In this document: in pieces, positions 59,269 to 64,000 of the stretch | Numbering within the stretch: the first letter of the stretch is position 1 | Layout: every line of letters begins with the position of its first letter | DNA from: Ambrosia x helenae | Lineage: Eukaryota; Streptophyta; Magnoliopsida; Asterales; Asteraceae | Assembly: GCA_030844895.1 (NCBI GenBank) | Contig: CM061229.1 | Span: forward strand, 126,447,546-126,511,545 | Length of the DNA: 64,000 nucleotides | Reading direction: 5' to 3' | The notes under the pieces: model-generated | The model's input: the letters and a program-made list of their open reading frames with translations, nothing else | Told to the model about the DNA's origin: nothing | Database searches by the model: none | Position numbers and translations under genes: made by a program

Positions 59269-59692
59269 ATGGTTTTGGATGTGGATTTATATGCTAAAAG
59301 TCATTGATTGCATTCTAAATGCTATAAAAATCTATACATTGTTTAAGAATACAATGTGCATACCTGCTTGCCCATTCCGTGAGCGCATCCACGGATCCAC
59401 CCTAATGGGTTAAGTACAATAGCAAAAAGAAAACAATGTTTTGAAAACCGGTTCATAACAGCAGGTGCAACCAATTGAACCGCATAGTACACCAGTTGAA
59501 TTGCCCGGTATACCCAGTTGACCGCCCACTATACCTTACACAAAGTTGTATATTGTCATGTACTGATACGTAGTAGTGATATAAACGAGTTGAGCCAAGC
59601 TCAACCTCTTTTATTTAAGTGGAAGAGCTTGACTCATTTTGAACTATATTTTTAAAGCTCGAGCACGACTATTATTATTGTTGTTGTTATTA
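59269..59692. other. Intergenic sequence
   Basis: No coding frame or element ends were recognised. A GAGCTTGACTC/GAGTTGAGCC repeat pair near 59588-59630 hints at a decayed MITE. Confidence 0.35.
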
Positions 59693-60397
59693 TCTATAAT
59701 ACATTATAAAGGAGGAGTGATGACCAATAAAGTAATTTTTGTTTCCGTACAACTCAAGAAGCAACATGTACAACATATTTAAGCAAGAAATTTAAGGGTA
59801 TTATGGGAATAATTGTGACAATTAAGACACTTAGAAGGGTAATCTAGACATTTAACCCACCAACTTCTTTGTAATATGAAAAGAGATTTCCCCTATTACC
59901 CTCTGCTCCCTTCATATTCTCTGCTATCCCTTCACATTCATCTTACGCCAGTTATGTTGAGAAATCATCAATCGGTCTCAATTCCATCTTTATCTTTAAT
60001 TGTATGAAACCTTTCAATTGATGTGGAAAAGATTGGAGTGCAATCATTTTCATAAGTTACCTTCACTTCATGACCTCGATTGCCCTTCTTCATTTTACAC
60101 AATTCCTTCTTAGGTATTAATCAGGAGCGATTGTTCTGCTTGGCTCTCTTGGTTTTGCGTCCTAAATGACTTAATCGGCGTAAGGTCTAATTCACTTTCA
60201 GAAATTGTTCGTAGAGGGAATGAGCATTTGATCTTCAAACAGACAAACCACTGGTGAAGACGAAGACGAACCAGCGTAGACGACCTTGGGGCAAAGGTAA
60301 TGTGTTTGATCTTGATCTTTTAGTAGACATTTAGACAGTGTCTCAAAGTATTGTCATTGTCTTCATACATCTTGCTAACCCTGGCCATGTGTTTCAG

Positions 60398-60870
60398 AAT
60401 TCTCAGATTCGTTACAGGAAATGGGTAGTTGTCTTCTTAAGAAAACTGCACTAAGTGACGACACACGTGAAGCATTTTTTAGATATTTTTTACTCGATGA
60501 GGTTTTCATAACCATCTCATATTACTTTTTCAGCGGTCACATATTGCTCAGACAATCACAGCTCCTTCACAATCTCTTGTTAATGAATTGCTTATAGTTG
60601 AGGTTTGTAATTTCTCATCCCATGATTGTTACATACTTTCATCATTTTACTTTATGTATATACATATTTCATACCCTGTCCTACCTTCTGCAGGACATGA
60701 AAAAACAATGTGATGATAAAAGGTATGAAACGAGAATTTCCCTTTTCCAACTCATTTGCTCAATTAATATAAATATACACCTTGAAATTTGTATCACCAG
60801 GGAAATGAATGAAGCACTAAAAACACAATATGAAAAGGGAAAGATGAAAGGTAGGGGTAAAGTTAGGTTT
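60398..60870 (+). pseudogene. Captured exons of an At2g33490-like BAR-domain protein
   Basis: Three to four exon pieces. FSDSLQEMGSCLLKKTALSD lies at about 60399-60473. After AG at about 60532 comes RSHIAQTITAPSQSLVNELL with IVE and a GT border. After AG at 60694 comes DMKKQCDDKR with a GT border, then EMNEALKTQYEKGKMKGRGK after AG at about 60802. These match, in order, the BAR-like region of the plant hydroxyproline-rich At2g33490 family. The exon that should connect the first two pieces is missing, so the fragment cannot make the full domain. Confidence 0.7.
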
Positions 60871-60899
60871 TTTGAATATTAATCATGGTTATAGAGGTG

Positions 60900-61500
60900 G
60901 GTTTGATTTTAAAGTGTGTGTAAATAATAGTTCCTGTGAGCATAATGATACATAGTCATCAGAGAAAAAGAGTGATAACGAGAGTGATAAAGTGAGGGAC
61001 AAGAAGGGGAGGGGGAGGCGGAAGGAAGTAGTGGTGGCAACCGATAATTCAGGCGCAAGAGAGCCGAGGGTGCCGATGACGTTTGTTAGTGTGCCGTATA
61101 GTGAGTTTCTTTAGTAAGGTTGGGACTAATCAGGTGCAGAAGGTGGAGGTTGATGGGGTGCATATTATGTTTAACTTGAAGCAGGAACAGTGTGGTGTGG
61201 AGAGAGTAGTAGTAAGGTGTAGGATTCGGAATTGTTGAGGAGTGTGGCGCCTACGAGGAGGATTGTGTATACGATGACTCGTCCTAATGATATTAAGACT
61301 CCTTATGAAAAGATGCCATAGAATAATGTGGAGTTTGGGTCTCTTGATAAGACGTCTGGTGGATTCTTGAACTCTGCATCGTCGTACTTGCCACCAAACA
61401 CTTTGTGTTTCGTTTTTAAGGAGAGATATTGTGAAAGAATGTAGATGTTTTTTCTTACCGATTTGGTTACTAACTGGTTACTGATTGATGATCTTGCATA
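60900..61500 (+). other. Unidentified coding-like remnant
   Basis: GC-richer stretch with a Lys/Arg/Glu-rich start near 60960-61030 and then VPMTFVSVPYSEFL followed by stops. It resembles retroelement or host coding sequence but is broken in all frames. Not recognised. Confidence 0.3.
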
Positions 61501-61516
61501 CTCCTGTTAATACAGG

Positions 61517-61590
61517 AATGTGGGTTTGATCTCTTGCACTGTGAAGGTCGTTCATATGGTTGTGATGTGAATCAGTTGAAACTTGTTAAA
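61517..61590 (+). pseudogene. Captured VIH-type inositol pyrophosphate kinase exon
   Basis: After an AG at about 61516, ECGFDLLHCEGRSYGCDVNQ closely resembles the conserved CGFDLLRCEGRSYVCDVNG block of plant VIH1/VIH2 (PPIP5K) kinases. Only one exon-sized piece is present. It lies on the same strand as the other captured pieces. Confidence 0.65.
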
Positions 61591-62959
61591 AAAATACTAA
61601 AGTAATAAGCAATAATTAAGCGTACCTTCATAAACTGTTGATTATCTTTATTAAATAACTATGTGTTGTTTCAATGTGGTTGCATTGCATATATTAAAAT
61701 TAACCTGTGAGGGAAGTGGGATTATTGGTTCATTTGGACAGTAGTGTACTCATGTAGTAGCTATAATTTATCATGAAGATGCACATATCCCCGCTTTTAG
61801 ATATATCTATTTTTTTCTTGCAGACAATACTTAAGATCGCTGTCCAATTTATGTACTTATTAGTTGTTCTAGGTAAATGACAAGTGCTTTTTTCCCACTT
61901 CTCGCGTGGTCTTTTCTCTCGTATTTATCCGAATTCCCAACTTACTCATTGTGTATTTTATGCTACCTGTTTCTAGGACTTTATGTTAGGTGTTGTCTAT
62001 TTTATTTAGTTCTTGATAATTTGCTTTTCTGTGCGCACTTATCGTTTGCTTTATTTTGTCCAAACAGATTTGTTGGCAGACGTATTGCTGTTTTTGGGAA
62101 GCCTCTGTCGAGTCATTGCTAATCGTCACACCACCAATCGATTTGTACACGCATCTTTCTCCGGTAACCTTCCTTTCATTTCGTTTCACATTACGGATTT
62201 TAGGTTTTCTAAATTATGTAGTTAGGTTCTTTGGCTTACACCTACAATATCTAATAACAACATATGTCATATTACTATTGAAAAAAATGATAACTCACAA
62301 ACTAAAGGACAAAATGGTGCCACTTACTACCAGTACATTTTATACAAACATAACATCTTCCCCATTAAAGATTTACATATGTGGTCTGCAACTTCCATGA
62401 AATCCATGAAGTAAAATAATCTACATAATTATAAATTACGAACCTATAGTTTACATGACCAATTAATTTCAACCACATATTTAGATGCCTTCTAAAATAA
62501 AAGGTCAATCCCAAATGCATTTTATTTGTCCTGATACGACATAATACAAACGTCATTTTCTTCTGAGGTCGGGCCTTTTACTTTGGTCAAAGGACTACCA
62601 AAGTAAAACCATCTTTCAGTTTTCCATAATAGATAACTTGTCAAACATTACTTGTATTTGGTTAGACACACTTACCAATTAGAATTTGAGTTGCCGCAGG
62701 TTCTTCCGAATCTTTGTGTCCCTTCCCTACGCTTAAGTGGCTCTTCTGGTCAATGGGTGTGCTAGATCCTGAATTGATTGTCTACAACATATTGGCGTGA
62801 CTTCCAGCCAGGGACATTGGCAAGTGTAGGTGTGTATGCAGAGAGTGGCGAACATTAACGTCAACCCATGGGTTCGAAAAAAACCAATGTAGCCACTCCG
62901 CGTCTGCCAACTATCAGAAAACAATATTAACCCGCGGCCTTACCTGCTCACTTTATACA

Positions 62960-63160
62960 ATGGACATTGCAACCGGAGATTATGGGCGTCAAACAATGAT
63001 TCCCTTCCCCTTCCAACCAGCCCATAACGACATATTAGTACTCGGCCACCTAAATAGTGTACTTTGTGTTTGCTTGCAGCTGTGGAATCCAACAACTAGA
63101 GCATACCATCAGCTGACTACCACTCACGATAATTGGTTATGTGGAATTCAACAACTATAA
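62960..63160 (+). pseudogene. F-box-associated domain fragment
   Basis: A 66-residue frame. DILVLGHLNSVLCVC then LQLWNPTTRAYHQL fits the SCNGLLC ... LWNPTTR pattern of the plant F-box-associated domain. The F-box itself and the remaining repeats are absent. An AG (TTGCTTGCAG) just before LWNPT could be a former splice border. Confidence 0.45.
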
Positions 63161-64000
63161 CATGCAGGTATCACATTAACAACCACGAGAAAAATGAAAC
63201 AGACTAACAAAAGAAAACTAGCTGCTTCACAACACCTCACATCCAATGCTTCTGAACCACCACATAAACCAGGCAAAAAACAAACAAAACAACATTGCAT
63301 GGTAACATCACATTACCTATTAACTTTCTTTTACATTACATACACACGACCCACCACACATAATTAACATTTGAAAACCGCAGGTACGGATGCAACAAAC
63401 ACACCTCACATAAAGCATGAGCATAACCACAAACCCACTACTTTAACAACCACATCGATCACTGATTATGATGGGCCAAAGGAATCATCAGAAGCAAATC
63501 ACAAACCACACTGCTTGGTACATACATGTTACAAATCAATGTTTAATTGACTTACATACGCATTACAAAGTGAATTGATATTAACCTTTACCTTCGTATG
63601 TATTTGCCAGCGATAGCCACCAACATAGGAAATATAACGGAGGTTAAACAAAACCTACAACTAACTGACATCCCACCATCTGCTGAGGAAAACACAGCCC
63701 TGGCCAACGAACACATAGACATCGACTCCGACAATGAATAGTTCTCCAACAGCATAGATGCAATCAACCTAGCTCGCAAGAAGTATGATACCAAATGAAT
63801 ATGCTGATTGTTATATCTTTGGGAAATAAATTATGACTAGACATCAAAAACTTTTACAGTACTATCGTTACTAAAATAATTTTAGTGTTAGAGTTGTAGA
63901 CTTTTTAACCATCTCTATTCCACTATTTTGTTGATTTATGAAAAAACTGCGCACATATTAAGGTGGGTGTCCCGATTTTCATATGAACAGCTAGCTTCTC
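63161..64000. other. Unassigned end of window
   Basis: Low-complexity ACA/CAAC-rich sequence with short Lys/Thr/His-rich frames and one acidic stretch (ENTALANEHIDIDSDNE near 63690-63740) before a stop. Nothing recognisable. Confidence 0.3.

Larger units (their letters stand above)
59693..64000 (+). mobile_element. Probable gene-capturing Helitron (extends past window)
   Basis: Begins TCTATAATACATTATAAAGG after an A, a Helitron-type 5' end. Downstream lie fragments of at least three unrelated host genes, all on the plus strand and with intron-like borders, as is typical of Helitron capture. No Rep/helicase domain is visible and the 3' hairpin plus CTRR was not found with confidence, so the class is an inference. 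Confidence 0.45.

Noticed and set aside
57276..59297. Three near-identical ~60-residue minus-strand frames and three plus-strand frames
   Set aside because: They are the same non-coding sequence copied by the tandem triplication, partly in a TA tract; no recognisable domain.

Overview
The window looks like repeat-rich nuclear DNA from a eudicot plant, probably an asterid and perhaps Asteraceae. The reasons are AT-rich sequence, multi-exon genes with canonical GT/AG introns, and dense nested LTR retrotransposons, Helitrons, hAT, CACTA, Mutator-like, Stowaway and Tourist elements, LINEs and SINEs. The family assignment rests on general impression only. No rRNA, tRNA, CRISPR or prokaryotic features were seen.

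Only two genes look intact. They are a pair of five-exon flavin-containing monooxygenase (FMO1-like) genes in opposite orientation: copy 1 at 13189-16541 (+) and copy 2 at 33914-35950 (-). They have identical exon lengths, each encodes 515 residues, and they differ at about 47 positions by hand alignment. Both keep the FAD, FMO-signature and NADPH motifs. About 17 kb of transposon mosaic separates them. MITEs lie in two introns of copy 1 and are absent from copy 2.

Layout: 1-3400, end of a (TA)n-flanked element, an LTR and a solo LTR with target duplication. 3402-12912, a degenerate DNA transposon with Myb-like coding remnants, split by a pol-less LTR retrotransposon (3716-12134, 5-bp duplication, gag only). 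13.1-16.5 kb, FMO copy 1. 16.7-21.2 kb, copia 5' fragment with a hAT MITE, then LTR pieces. 21.3-24.6 kb, two TIR elements in (TA)n. 24.7-29.1 kb, two LINE 3' ends, a SINE, and a Helitron split by a solo LTR carrying a MITE. 29.2-32.9 kb, a hAT element holding a CACTA element that carries ALFIN-LIKE exons. 33.9-36.0 kb, FMO copy 2. 36.4-42.7 kb, SINEs, MITEs, Helitrons and a decayed minisatellite. 42.7-53.7 kb, a Myb/SANT-like pseudogene next to a decayed copia element, whose 5' LTR holds a solo LTR, which itself holds a TIR element. 53.8-59.3 kb, a second copy of the 21.7-kb TIR element, ending in a triplicated 780-bp block. 59.7-64 kb, a probable Helitron with captured fragments of several host genes.

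The most interesting non-standard signal is a set of TIR elements sitting in TA-rich tracts. Each carries its own internal array of short interrupted palindromes. The second is an unusual tandem-duplication junction containing a 21-26 bp inverted patch.
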